DNA from: Algoriphagus terrigena DSM 22685
Lineage (GTDB): Bacteria > Bacteroidota > Bacteroidia > Cytophagales > Cyclobacteriaceae
Direction of reading: 5' to 3'
NCBI RefSeq assembly: GCF_000429445.1
Contig: NZ_AUBW01000013.1
Coordinates: 101,240 to 165,239, forward strand
Length of the DNA: 64,000 nt
Both the position numbers and the translations under genes were made by a program. Under the pieces are notes generated by a model, which saw only the letters and a list, made by a program, of their open reading frames with translations, did no database searches and was not told the origin of the DNA. Below, piece by piece: positions 1 to 10,896 of the stretch; the first letter of the stretch is position 1, and each line of letters starts with the position of its first letter.

Positions 1-1438
1 CCACTCTCATGTAAGGCACGTTGATGTGAAGAGAAGTCCCCCAGTCGTACGCGTTGTCATACTTATTGGCTTTGAGGGGAACAAACTTTTTGCTCATGTA
101 GCCGGTGCGGCTTCCGTTGCTCTGGTTTCTGTAGCTGCCGCCTGTAAAAAGGTTGGCGTGCCGGTTGACTTCTTGACTTTGGTCCGGAATTGATCCCTGG
201 ATTACTTTGACTCCGTCAAACGTGATGTCGCTGTAGAATCTCGGGTCCCGACCCTTCCAAGGGTAATGTGGATCATAGCCGGACTCAGGGTCGGGCTTAG
301 AGATGTCTTCGGGAAGTGGCAATCCATTGGCCATGCCATAGTTGTCATGCACATAGTTGGCTGTAGGCATAAACATTGTCGCATCGCCCTGACTGATCAG
401 CAAAGGCATGAACTGCTTCGAAATCTGATAGTTACTCCCATTGGCACCGGTCGTAGGAGCACGAAACATCGCCTCCGTTCCTCCGGGCATTGCCCAGTTT
501 TGCCCCGTGGTATAGAACAGATTGGACTTCTGTGCAAAAGGCATCAGCGAGTACAAGGTCTGACCGCTTTCGATCAATTGAAGCAGCTCGCCAAACACCT
601 CTGCAGCCTTCTTGGCGTACTCGGTGTCGTAGGACTCGCTGCCGGTATCGGTGAAATTCATCAGCGGACTGGCTGCCCATAGGAGGTTTTTGCCGAGGTA
701 GCCCAAAGCCATTGCTTTGTTGATACGCATGGTATTTTTGCCAATGGTGTTTTTGCCCGCCGAGGTATTGTCCCAGTTGAGGGGCAGAAGGTCCGCTGCC
801 CGGCGAAGATCCTCTGCGACTCGATCTGCGCTTTCTCTGTAAGTGAGCCGGGGAAGCCGAAGTTTTTCGTCGCTGGGCAACACATAGTCGATGTAAGGCA
901 GGCCGCCGAAATACTGGATCAGTTGAAAATGAAACCACCCCCTGAAAAAAAGCAGCTGGCTTTCGATGAGATCTCTTTCTTCAGCGGTAGCATCTGTGAG
1001 CCGGTTGAGATTTTCGAGTCCCAAATTTGCTTTTCGGATGCCCCGCCAAGCTAGCGGCCACAAGGCTTTTGCATGGTGTCCGTTGATGGTGGAAGCGTTG
1101 CCTTTATCAAACCATCCTACACCACCCCCTTGCTCTGCCTGCCAGGCCCAGAAGTTACCTCGATCAAAGTTGTAGGAGACGGTGAAGGTACCCGCTGTGG
1201 ACTCGATCTCATCTTCGCCAAAGTTCCAGGCACTAACCCAATAGGACAGGGTGAAGTTGGGGATGCAGTGATACAGCTCCTCTGTAAAACCCTGAAAGTT
1301 GGTAAAATTCTGAAAAGCGGTCTCCTCGGAGATAATTGATTCCGGAGACCGTTCGAGGTAATCTTCGCAAGAAGTGACAGATAGAAAAAGGCCTACCAGA
1401 AAACTTCCCTTTATGATATTCTTTAGATAGTTGTTCAT
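1..1438 (-). CDS. SusD/RagB-family nutrient-binding outer-membrane lipoprotein (partial, 3' end outside window)
   Basis: SusD-like proteins sit on the cell surface as lids over SusC transporters and bind the glycan. The reading frame starts at the ATG at 1438 and stays open to the left edge, so the C-terminus is missing. The N-terminus is a lipoprotein signal (hydrophobic GSFLVGLFL, lipobox SVTSC, lipidated Cys24), followed by EDYLERSPES and an aromatic-rich helical region (SYWVSAWNFGEDE) typical of the SusD fold. It starts 13 bp after the stop of the SusC gene on the same strand, so the two are surely co-transcribed and form one SusCD complex. The glycan cannot be read from this protein alone; the neighbouring GH95 and esterase genes suggest an acylated, L-fucose- or L-galactose-bearing polymer (inference). 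Confidence 0.9.
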   Translation of the reverse strand, partial: MNNYLKNIIKGSFLVGLFLSVTSCEDYLERSPESIISEETAFQNFTNFQGFTEELYHCIPNFTLSYWVSAWNFGEDEIESTAGTFTVSYNFDRGNFWAWQAEQGGGVGWFDKGNASTINGHHAKALWPLAWRGIRKANLGLENLNRLTDATAEERDLIESQLLFFRGWFHFQLIQYFGGLPYIDYVLPSDEKLRLPRLTYRESADRVAEDLRRAADLLPLNWDNTSAGKNTIGKNTMRINKAMALGYLGKNLLWAASPLMNFTDTGSESYDTEYAKKAAEVFGELLQLIESGQTLYSLMPFAQKSNLFYTTGQNWAMPGGTEAMFRAPTTGANGSNYQISKQFMPLLISQGDATMFMPTANYVHDNYGMANGLPLPEDISKPDPESGYDPHYPWKGRDPRFYSDITFDGVKVIQGSIPDQSQEVNRHANLFTGGSYRNQSNGSRTGYMSKKFVPLKANKYDNAYDWGTSLHINVPYMRV

Positions 1439-1451
1439 ATGGAATACTGGT

Positions 1452-4400
1452 TTAGAATGTGACGTTTAGCCCTAGATTGATTCTTTTGACAGTAGGATAT
1501 GCACCTGCGTAGCCAGCGGAAGAGAAGTTGGACTCCCGATCATCAGGCATGTCCGTCCATAACAGGAGGTTGTTACCATTGAGATAGAGTCTGAAAGTTT
1601 CTACTCCCATATTTCTCACCCACTCCTGGTTGAATGCGTAGGCGATCTCGGCATTCTTCAGTCTGAGGTAAGAGCCATCGTAGAGATAGCGCTGTCCATT
1701 GCTGTAGCCAGGCATCAGTGCTCCCCATCTCGGCATCGGAGAATCCGGGTCCACGTTCTCTTCAGACCAGTAGGTTCCTTCTTCATAGACTCGATTCAGA
1801 CGGTTGTTGAGACTGGCCAGGGGAACATCCCGGGTGACGTTGTTGACACCATAGAATTGTACGTAGATGCTGAGACCCTTCCACTCCGCACCGAGATTCG
1901 TGCTGAAGGTGTTTTCCGGCACACCGGAGTATCCATAGGGAGCGGAGTCAAAGGAGTCGATCACTCCATCTCCGTTAAAGTCCAAGATTTGCATCCCGCC
2001 GGGGAGTTTCATCTGGTCATTTGAGTTGTGAGGCGTACTGGCGTAGAGTTCATCCCATGAGCTGTAGTAGCCATTGCTGATATGATTGCGGTATTGTCCG
2101 AGCTGATAGCCCTGGTCTTTCTGATACGCTAATTGCAGTTCAGGATCGTCGCGTTCGATTACGACGTTTTCAGCATGTGTCATGGAGAAATCGCCCCAGA
2201 CACGGATTTGGTTTTCGAAGGTGTAACTGGAGCCAATTGTCAGTTCAAAACCCTTCGTCTTCACTCGCCCGAGGTTGGCTGCGGGAGCCGTAGTACCGTA
2301 GTAGCTGGGGATGGAGCGGTCGCCGGACATCAGGATGTCTTTGCGGTCGTCTTCGAAGTATTCAAAGTTGCCGTTGATGAGTCCGTTGAACAGTTCGACT
2401 TCGAGACCAATGTTGGTTTTGTACACCGTCTCCCAGTGAACTTGCGGATTGCCGACCGAGGACTGACTATACCAAGTGTAAGGGCTGTATTCGCCGCCTT
2501 CACCGATTATACCCAGCTGCGAACTGTTGCCATAGCTCCACTGATCCATAAACAGGAAACGACCCCCGATGTTGTCGTCCCCGACTTCTCCGTAACTGGC
2601 GCGCACTTTCAGGAAGTCGATCACAGAAAGTGATTTCATGAATCCTTCTTCCGAAATAACCCAGCCGATCCCTCCGGAAGAGAAGAAGGCGAAGCGGTAC
2701 TCAGGCGAGAATTTTTCAGAGCCGTTGTATGCTCCGCTGTAGTCTAGCAGGTACTTGTTTTTGTAATCGTATGTTGCCCTGAAAACCCAGTCTTCCCGGT
2801 AGGAAGGGATCATGTTACCGGTTGCGTCTTCTTGACGGCTCATCAAGCCCATCACCGAATAGTTGTGCCGATCCGCGATACTGCCTGCATAGTTGAGCTG
2901 AAGCTGGTAATACAGCCTTCGTTGTGCTCCGTCGACGGTTCCGGCGGACGTGCCCCAGGTCACCGCTTCCCTGAAGTCAAATCGGCTGTTGGCATCGACC
3001 ACGTCGTCATATAGATGTACGCCCGTCGTAGGATCGATCCACTTTTGAAACGGCGTGTTGTACAGGTCATTTACTCCTCTGTTTCTTTCGGTAAAGGAAT
3101 TGTCCACTGCCAAGGTCCCGCGGAAATCCAGACCTTTCAAGATCATTCCGAGGTCTTGGTTCAGGACAAAGTTTGTGGACAGTTGTGTCGTAGTCAGGTA
3201 TTGCACCCCGCTGACGGCGAGGATTCTGACGGAGTTTTCCGCTGCTACGTCATCCGGGGTATACACTCCCCATGCGCCATCCGCATAGACTGGTAAGAAT
3301 GCATCCGGCGGGTTGCCGTAAGCGGCACTCCAGAAACTGTTAGAATCACCCCCTCCCCAGGGGGTCTTTCTCGTGCCATAAGATCCGCCGAGATTCACCT
3401 GAAGCTTGGTGGTTGGAGTCAGTTGAAAATCCAGATTGCTCCGGAAGTTGAGGCGGTTGTAGTTGTATCCGGGGTCATATCCGCGGTTGTTATCAAAATC
3501 TCTAAAAAGGTCACCCTCGTTTTGAAAATCGATGCTTGCAAAGTACTGGGTAAACTTGGTTCCTCCCTGGATTCCCACGTTGGCATTGTAGGCCATTGCG
3601 TAGTCTTTGAAGAGGGTTTCTTGCCAGTCAATGTTTGGGTAGCGCTCAGACTCCTCAAGATTGGCAGGGTTTAGATATTTGTTTTGGATAGAAAAAGGGA
3701 TGTAATCGGACCATCCGGATGGATTGGCAGTGAGTTCGTTTTCGATCGCTCTGTTTCGCACCCCGATCGCGCTGAAAGCGTCGTATTTTCCAGGAAGTTT
3801 AGAGACTAACTTGACTGTAGAGCTGACGTTGGCGGTGATCTGGGCCTTCCCTTCTCGGCCCCGTTTGGTGGTCACAATGATTACTCCATTGGCACCTCGG
3901 GAACCGAATACCGCGGTTGCTGAGGCATCTTTCAAGACAGAGATGCTCTGCACGGAACCGATATCCATCGTGTTGAAAAACTCAGGACGCTCGACACCGT
4001 CCACAAGGATCAATGGTGCGTTTCCATTCCAGCTATTTTGGCCCCGAATGACGATCTGGGGACTTTCTCCACCGGGAACCCCGGTGCTTGCGGTCGTGAT
4101 CACTCCTGGTAGGTTACCGGTGAGTGCTGAGCCGACGTTGGATACGCCCCCGGTTCGCTTGAGGACTTCACCACTGGTCTGAGCCACGGCTCCGACGATG
4201 GTTTCTTTTTTCTGCTCGGCATATCCGATCACAATCACTTCCTCAAGCGATTGTAGATCTTCCTCCAGCATCACATTGATAAACGCGGCATTGGTTACCA
4301 GCATTTCTTTCTCTACAAAACCGATAAAACTAAAGACGAGGATGTCGCCTTCATTAACATCGATGATGTATTCGCCGTTGAGATCAGTGGTCGTACCGCG

Positions 4401-4883
4401 GTTGGTATTTTTGATCCGAACCGTCACTCCCGGCAGTGCCAATCCGGTGTGATCCAAGACTTGTCCCCTGATTTCAATTTCTCTCGGCGTGATCTCCGGG
4501 GCGGGTTGCTCTCTCTTGGGTCCGGTGGTGATATGGATGTTTTCATCCAGCTGAACAAACTTCAGATTTGCCTGAGTGGCTAGTTCCAACAGCACCTCCG
4601 AGAGCGGTGCCTTGATCTTTGCCAGATCGACTCTCAATCGGTCGACGGGTACTTTCGCCTTGTTGTAGGTGAACTGAAAACCGCTTTGGGTCTCAAGCTC
4701 GGCGATAACCTTGTGTAGTGTGCTTCCTTTGCAATTGACTGTGACAGTGACATCTTCAAGTCCTTTTAATTGGGCATTGCTGGTATTTGCCAGTAGAACT
4801 ACTGTGCAAAACAGCTGAAAGACGAACGCACACACAAAATATTTGGAAAGCATAATGATTTTCCTAAGTATTGATTTTTCCAT
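1452..4883 (-). CDS. SusC/RagA-family TonB-dependent transporter with STN signalling domain
   Basis: This 1143-residue outer-membrane transporter imports glycan fragments using TonB energy. In order: signal peptide (to about residue 38, ending ANTSNAQ), an STN domain (about 45-118), a carboxypeptidase-like regulatory domain (about 137-200, GLALPGVTVRIKNTNRGTTT), the SusC linker SLEEVIVIGY, a plug domain (about 225-340) and a long beta-barrel ending in GLNVTF with a terminal Phe. The STN domain marks the class that signals to an inner-membrane FecR partner, and the sigma/FecR pair lies immediately upstream, so substrate binding probably releases the sigma factor to drive this gene. The start at 4883 could also be the in-frame Met at residue 11; both give a signal peptide. 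Confidence 0.95.
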   Translation of the reverse strand: MEKSILRKIIMLSKYFVCAFVFQLFCTVVLLANTSNAQLKGLEDVTVTVNCKGSTLHKVIAELETQSGFQFTYNKAKVPVDRLRVDLAKIKAPLSEVLLELATQANLKFVQLDENIHITTGPKREQPAPEITPREIEIRGQVLDHTGLALPGVTVRIKNTNRGTTTDLNGEYIIDVNEGDILVFSFIGFVEKEMLVTNAAFINVMLEEDLQSLEEVIVIGYAEQKKETIVGAVAQTSGEVLKRTGGVSNVGSALTGNLPGVITTASTGVPGGESPQIVIRGQNSWNGNAPLILVDGVERPEFFNTMDIGSVQSISVLKDASATAVFGSRGANGVIIVTTKRGREGKAQITANVSSTVKLVSKLPGKYDAFSAIGVRNRAIENELTANPSGWSDYIPFSIQNKYLNPANLEESERYPNIDWQETLFKDYAMAYNANVGIQGGTKFTQYFASIDFQNEGDLFRDFDNNRGYDPGYNYNRLNFRSNLDFQLTPTTKLQVNLGGSYGTRKTPWGGGDSNSFWSAAYGNPPDAFLPVYADGAWGVYTPDDVAAENSVRILAVSGVQYLTTTQLSTNFVLNQDLGMILKGLDFRGTLAVDNSFTERNRGVNDLYNTPFQKWIDPTTGVHLYDDVVDANSRFDFREAVTWGTSAGTVDGAQRRLYYQLQLNYAGSIADRHNYSVMGLMSRQEDATGNMIPSYREDWVFRATYDYKNKYLLDYSGAYNGSEKFSPEYRFAFFSSGGIGWVISEEGFMKSLSVIDFLKVRASYGEVGDDNIGGRFLFMDQWSYGNSSQLGIIGEGGEYSPYTWYSQSSVGNPQVHWETVYKTNIGLEVELFNGLINGNFEYFEDDRKDILMSGDRSIPSYYGTTAPAANLGRVKTKGFELTIGSSYTFENQIRVWGDFSMTHAENVVIERDDPELQLAYQKDQGYQLGQYRNHISNGYYSSWDELYASTPHNSNDQMKLPGGMQILDFNGDGVIDSFDSAPYGYSGVPENTFSTNLGAEWKGLSIYVQFYGVNNVTRDVPLASLNNRLNRVYEEGTYWSEENVDPDSPMPRWGALMPGYSNGQRYLYDGSYLRLKNAEIAYAFNQEWVRNMGVETFRLYLNGNNLLLWTDMPDDRESNFSSAGYAGAYPTVKRINLGLNVTF

Positions 4884-4959
4884 ACTTTTGTTTATGATTT
4901 TAAGTGTGTAAAACTTGAGATTTAGCCTTTGATTAATTTGACGATTGGACCAAGGGCTA

Positions 4960-4990
4960 TAGGCAGGAGAGCATCGCTTTCCTGCCTATT
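4960..4990. other. Strong hairpin between fecR and susC
   Basis: A 14-bp stem (10 perfect pairs, one G-T wobble, then AGC/GCT) closes a 3-nt ATC loop. It lies in the 157-bp gap between the FecR stop and the SusC start. On the plus strand it is followed by a T-rich stretch; on the minus strand, the direction of transcription here, no T-tract follows. It is therefore more likely an RNA-processing or attenuation structure than a simple terminator of the sigma/fecR message. Confidence 0.6.
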
Positions 4991-5040
4991 TTCATTTTTC
5001 AGCTTGTGTTTTTTCGACGGGTGTTCATGGTTATTTTGGT

Positions 5041-6069
5041 CTATGGGTTTGAGATTATTACTGTTTTATCGACTATTTCATATTTGAATTCAGAGGAGAT
5101 GCTTATGCCGTCCAGCACTTGATCGAGGGGTTTGTTGCGATAGCGTCCTGAGTAGGACCAGTCCTCACTTATCGTCAGGTTGCTTTGGATGGTGACACCA
5201 TACCATGACTCCAACTTTGCGAGAACCTCGGAATAGGTATTGTCTTTGAATACCAGGTTTTGATCTTTCCAGCCGAAAACCACCATTGGGTCAAACGCAC
5301 TCATGGATACTGCTCCGTTCTTGTCTTTGATCAGCATTTGGTTGGGTAAGAGCGTGATCACTTCGCCATCAGGATCTTCGACTTCCACTTTGCCTTCAAC
5401 CAGAGCCAGTTCAAAATTTTCGCCTTCCTTGAGATTAAAAGAGGTACCCAATACCCTCACTTGATTTCGTTCCGTATGGATGACGAAAGGCCGATCTGTA
5501 TTCTTGGTTACCTCAAAGTAGGCCTCTCCCGTCATGTGGACCTCTCTCTGATCCGCAGCGAAGGTCTCGGGGTATTCGATGCTGCTTTCGGCGTTGAGAT
5601 GGACGACTGTGCCGTCCGGGAGTTTGAACTTGTACTTTTGGCCGGCGGGATTGTGTACACTGAGTAATGTCCTCTTGGGGGAGCTCTCCACGGGATTGTC
5701 TTTTTGACCGCCAAAAAAGTCAATGCTATACACGGCGGAAAACACCATGAGCAGGATCGCCGCTACTTTGTGCCAGCCGCTCCACTGAAAATGTCTGCCG
5801 TCGGGCCTTGTTTGATGACTTTTCTCCACGATGTTTTCATAGAGATCCATATAAGCTTGATCAGAGAGTTCATATCTGGTCTTATACTGCACCAAGCCTA
5901 TAATTTCGCGGGCCTTCTGGACGGTCACCCTCCTGTCGGGGTTGTTTTCGATCCATTTCAGCCAAAAGTGATCGGTTTCTTCACCCGGATTTTTAACCCA
6001 TTGGATGAAGAATTCGTCGTTTAAAAAATCGACTACTTCGAAGTCCGCATATTTCATTTTTTCATCCAT
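5041..6069 (-). CDS. FecR-family anti-sigma factor with DUF4974 C-terminus
   Basis: An inner-membrane regulator that holds an ECF sigma factor inactive until it is contacted by the STN domain of a SusC partner. Visible parts are an N-terminal cytoplasmic segment with a helical sigma-binding region (WLKWIENNPDRR), one transmembrane helix (KVAAILLMVFSAVYSIDFF), a periplasmic FecR domain (HNPAGQKYKFKLPDGTVVHLNAESS, then VHMTGEAYFEV) and a C-terminal DUF4974-type domain (VFKDNTYSEVLAKLESWYGV). The open frame extends to a TTG at 6093 that overlaps the sigma stop, but the first ATG is at 6069 (another at 6057) and is the likelier start. Co-directional with the sigma gene upstream and susCD downstream. 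Confidence 0.9.
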   Translation of the reverse strand: MDEKMKYADFEVVDFLNDEFFIQWVKNPGEETDHFWLKWIENNPDRRVTVQKAREIIGLVQYKTRYELSDQAYMDLYENIVEKSHQTRPDGRHFQWSGWHKVAAILLMVFSAVYSIDFFGGQKDNPVESSPKRTLLSVHNPAGQKYKFKLPDGTVVHLNAESSIEYPETFAADQREVHMTGEAYFEVTKNTDRPFVIHTERNQVRVLGTSFNLKEGENFELALVEGKVEVEDPDGEVITLLPNQMLIKDKNGAVSMSAFDPMVVFGWKDQNLVFKDNTYSEVLAKLESWYGVTIQSNLTISEDWSYSGRYRNKPLDQVLDGISISSEFKYEIVDKTVIISNP

Positions 6070-6089
6070 GGTCGGAATAGGTACCGCGG

Positions 6090-6743
6090 TCAAACCCGCG
6101 AAACTTCAAATATTTCTTTTAGCTTTTCCATGGCCCGATAGACCAGTGTTCTAGCTGTCTTTACTTCATTAAAATCCATGATCTCCGCGATCTCCTGATA
6201 GGATAGTTCCTCCTGATATAGCATCACGATGGCCTGTCGCTGCCTTGGCGAGAGTTGATTGAGTGCCTTAGTGATCTCGGCTTTGGTCTCGCTGGCAAAC
6301 TCCTGCATGATCAGCTTGGACTCATGGGATGTTTCGACGAGAAAGTCATTTTCGGCAGAGCCAAAGGAAGTCAGGACTTTACTGTGCTTGTTTTCTTTTT
6401 TGATCTGCTTAAAAAGTTCCCGGTGAAACACGGTAAACAGATAGCCCTTGATCCGCTGTACGTCGCCGAGTCGGCTTTGATTTTTGCGAAGGTCAATAAA
6501 CATCTTTTGCAGACAATCCCTGACCATGTCGTCTCGCTGACAGACCTGCATGCCGTAGTTGTATAGATCTGCGACGTGCTTGCGGTAGATGTAGTTGAAG
6601 GCGGCTTCATCACCAGCCTTAAAGGAAGCCCAGACCTCCCGGTCTGATTTTTCGGTATATACAACCAGCACTTTACTATGCTGCATGTACAGCATAGCAG
6701 AGGCTTCAGAGGTTTCGATAGATTTATTTTGGGTCTTTTTCAT
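6090..6743 (-). CDS. ECF RNA polymerase sigma-70 factor of a PUL
   Basis: A 217-residue ECF sigma factor. Region 2 is seen around residues 40-105 (FKAGDEAAFNYIYRKHVADL, then DMVRDCLQKMFIDL), and region 4 with its helix-turn-helix around 150-205 (LSPRQRQAIVMLY, LSYQEIAEIM). The N-terminal 35 residues before SDREVW are poorly conserved in this family, so an internal start (for example MLYMQHSK) is possible. Its stop lies about 20 nt before the FecR ATG, giving the usual sigma / anti-sigma / susC / susD order, in which the sigma factor activates the transporter operon on glycan sensing. Confidence 0.92.
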   Translation of the reverse strand: MKKTQNKSIETSEASAMLYMQHSKVLVVYTEKSDREVWASFKAGDEAAFNYIYRKHVADLYNYGMQVCQRDDMVRDCLQKMFIDLRKNQSRLGDVQRIKGYLFTVFHRELFKQIKKENKHSKVLTSFGSAENDFLVETSHESKLIMQEFASETKAEITKALNQLSPRQRQAIVMLYQEELSYQEIAEIMDFNEVKTARTLVYRAMEKLKEIFEVSRV

Positions 6744-6883
6744 TCGAACAGGAAGGTATCTCCACTCTTCACTTATAAAGAGGAGTTTGCGAGGTCGAAC
6801 AACCTCAAGATTTTAAATTATTTTCATTTATATCTCAAAAAAGCTCCATTGAAGCTCACGCACATCCATATAATTGGACAAAA

Positions 6884-6912
6884 GCATAGCTATGCAGAAT
6901 AATATTCCGCAT
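6884..6912. repeat. Overlapping palindromes upstream of the sigma gene
   Basis: A perfect 12-bp palindrome, GCATAGCTATGC (6884-6895), overlaps a 21-bp near-palindrome (6892-6912) whose core GAATA-ATATTC is symmetrical with two outer mismatches. They lie 140-170 bp upstream of the sigma-factor start, between the terminator of the esterase operon and the sigma promoter region, so they could be a protein-binding site for sigma-gene control or part of the terminator region. Confidence 0.4.
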
Positions 6913-6937
6913 AAAAAACCCTCAGTCTAAAGAGGTT
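6913..6937 (-). terminator. Rho-independent terminator of the esterase operon
   Basis: Read on the minus strand: AACCTC, an 8-nt loop, GAGGGTT (one bulged base), then a run of T. It lies about 55 bp beyond the stop of the last esterase gene and would separate the LacI-controlled operon from the sigma/susCD operon. Confidence 0.55.
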
Positions 6938-6991
6938 GGTCAGATCAATTTTTCTTAGCCAAAGAATGACAGGTAGCTTTCTGCTGGAGAA

Positions 6992-7906
6992 TTAATTAGA
7001 GGCTAAAAAACCATTTACATCCAGCCAATGGATAAAAGCATCAAACCAGCGGTTGCTGGTTCGGCCCGGATTACCCAGCCCAAAACCGTGTCCACCGTTT
7101 TGGTAAAGATGAAACTCGACAGGGATGCCAGCTTTGTACCAGGAATCGACCACACCGAACTGGCCTTTAAAAAGAAAATCGTCTGTAGCGATTACATTAA
7201 ACATGGGCGGGGCGTCTTTGGGAACTTCCACAGGTCCCATCCCGCCATAGATCGGGCCAATAAAGGCCAATTTCATCGTCTTGGAGTTCAAGGTGCTGTG
7301 CATGGTCAATCCCGCACCAGCCGAAAAACCGATCATTCCCAGTCTATCCACATCCACTCCCCATTCCTCTGCACGCTCCACAATCATGGCATAGGCAGCC
7401 TCGGCATCTTCCAATTGATCCGAAAGATCAAAGGATGCCGGTCTCGGAGGGGCTTCTCCCTGGACAGCGGGTCGTGGTGATAAGGTCTGGTTCATAGATT
7501 CTTTAAAACCATCCATGGACTCGGGAGTTGGGCGCAAGCGGTACTTGAGGACAAAGGCTGCTGTTCCCTGATCGGCAAGTGCCTGCGCTACCTCCCAACC
7601 TTCATTTCCAAGAGAAAGCCATCTGAAACCTCCACCCGGAGCCACAATTACCGCTGCACCATTGGCTTTGCCCGGTTCAGGTAAAAATGGAGTAATTGTC
7701 GCGGTGGTGATATTTCTCGCCATCGGATCACCCCATTGCTTAAACCAAGTTTCGGTAGCAGGTTGATTTTCCACTCCGCCTGTATTGAGCAAGATAGCAT
7801 TGGGTTCAGCTGGTCTTTCCAGGGGATAAATAGTGCCATCCTGGGCCATGGCGGAGGAGGCGATCAACAGGCAGGACGCCAGGATCGAGTGTTTAAATAG
7901 GTTCAT
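6992..7906 (-). CDS. Exported alpha/beta-hydrolase, acetyl-esterase-like
   Basis: A 304-residue secreted esterase with signal peptide (LLIASSAMAQ) and alpha/beta-hydrolase fold. The oxyanion-hole motif PGGGFRW and the nucleophile elbow GFSAGAG are clear, and the catalytic His is in NGGHGFGLG near the C-terminus. Its relatives in glycan loci are carbohydrate deacetylases; substrate is not readable. It resembles the second esterase at 42.1 kb (PGGGYGIL, GFSAGG, SGGHGFAFG). It is the last gene of the minus-strand operon that begins with the aldo/keto reductase, so it probably removes acyl groups so that GH95 can act. Confidence 0.85.
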   Translation of the reverse strand: MNLFKHSILASCLLIASSAMAQDGTIYPLERPAEPNAILLNTGGVENQPATETWFKQWGDPMARNITTATITPFLPEPGKANGAAVIVAPGGGFRWLSLGNEGWEVAQALADQGTAAFVLKYRLRPTPESMDGFKESMNQTLSPRPAVQGEAPPRPASFDLSDQLEDAEAAYAMIVERAEEWGVDVDRLGMIGFSAGAGLTMHSTLNSKTMKLAFIGPIYGGMGPVEVPKDAPPMFNVIATDDFLFKGQFGVVDSWYKAGIPVEFHLYQNGGHGFGLGNPGRTSNRWFDAFIHWLDVNGFLASN

Positions 7907-8000
7907 GATAGTATTGGGTTTTGTTAATTGCTATTGTTTGGGAAATATTATTTATCCAACTGACATACTGCTACTTAGCAACTTTAAATAGAAGATTTTT

Positions 8001-9843
<1,843 letters not shown>

Positions 9844-10812
9844 TTATTCATTTTCAACAATGCCTGACATCTCTTTTGGACGCAGACTGGATTTTTCACT
9901 GGTAGGAAAGTCATCCGGCACAGGATAAGTCACCTTGCCGCTCGCCAACCATTCCGCAGCCCTGATCACGGTAGTTTGAAATCCAACACACCTGTAAGCC
10001 GGAGGGTAAGTTTCTCCTCTCCAGAGATGACCCATACTGGAGTTATAGACATTTCCCTTCCCGTACTCTACGACCCACTCCACGGGCCACATCTTTTTGG
10101 TACCTGTACTGTCATATGCATAGGACAGCACAGTCAAATCCTCTGCGGTACCCCGGGGGTAGCTGTAAACTTCCGTATTCACAGTCTTCCAGGATGCAGG
10201 ATAGCCTTCGTTAATGGGGTGAGGATTCAGTATCTGTATGAGCGCGTCAAACCGGTCTCCATGATTCGTGCCCTTCCCTTCTCCTTTGGGATGCTTGACG
10301 AGTTGCCTTTGATCATTTACTTCCAACGCGATTCCTGAATCTACTGAGCGCCAACCCAGACCGATCATCTTATCGTACTCCTTCCAGTTTGGAAACGCAT
10401 TATTCGCGGAATGAAGGATATACAAGCCTCCACCATTCTGCACGTAGTCTTCAAGACTCTTCTGCGCAGGTTCGGGCCAGCTTAGCGTTAGATCATGGAT
10501 GTTATTGGTGTTTTGAATGACTACCGCATAAGATTCAAAATCCGGATTCCATCCCTGCTTCTGCATACTGTCGAGAGGTACCGTAGTGACATCAACTTTA
10601 AACCTGCCGCTGCTTTCCAATATCCATTTGATCACTTCAGTGGTTTGCTTCCAGTCATGATTACTGAATCCATCCACGATTAAGACCGTGTGAACGGGCT
10701 TGGTTTGGGCAGCAAGATTTCCGCTCAAGGTGAAACACAAGCCGCATGCGATCAGCAGAGAGAACCTTCTCAACCAAAGTCTTGATGAATAAAAATCTTT
10801 CTTAAGGTCCAT
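9844..10812 (-). CDS. Exported ThuA-like domain protein
   Basis: A 322-residue protein with a signal peptide (SLLIACGLCFTLSGNLAAQ) and a ThuA/class-I-amidotransferase-like fold: VLIVDGFSNHDWKQTT at the start, GGGLYILHSANNAFPNWKEY in the middle, a VVEYGKGNVYNSSMGHLW segment and a C-terminal RAAEWLASGKVT. ThuA-like domains are common in Bacteroidota glycan loci and in sugar-oxidation clusters, but the reaction is unproven. Co-directional with GH95 (84-bp gap) and the SGNH esterase (21-bp gap). Confidence 0.85.
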   Translation of the reverse strand: MDLKKDFYSSRLWLRRFSLLIACGLCFTLSGNLAAQTKPVHTVLIVDGFSNHDWKQTTEVIKWILESSGRFKVDVTTVPLDSMQKQGWNPDFESYAVVIQNTNNIHDLTLSWPEPAQKSLEDYVQNGGGLYILHSANNAFPNWKEYDKMIGLGWRSVDSGIALEVNDQRQLVKHPKGEGKGTNHGDRFDALIQILNPHPINEGYPASWKTVNTEVYSYPRGTAEDLTVLSYAYDSTGTKKMWPVEWVVEYGKGNVYNSSMGHLWRGETYPPAYRCVGFQTTVIRAAEWLASGKVTYPVPDDFPTSEKSSLRPKEMSGIVENE

Positions 10813-10896
10813 TAGCGATCAGTAATTATGGTTCTCTGCTTACTCAATCCATGCTTAAAATCTATTACCTGTCAGTGCTTCTGCATTTGGCAAAAC

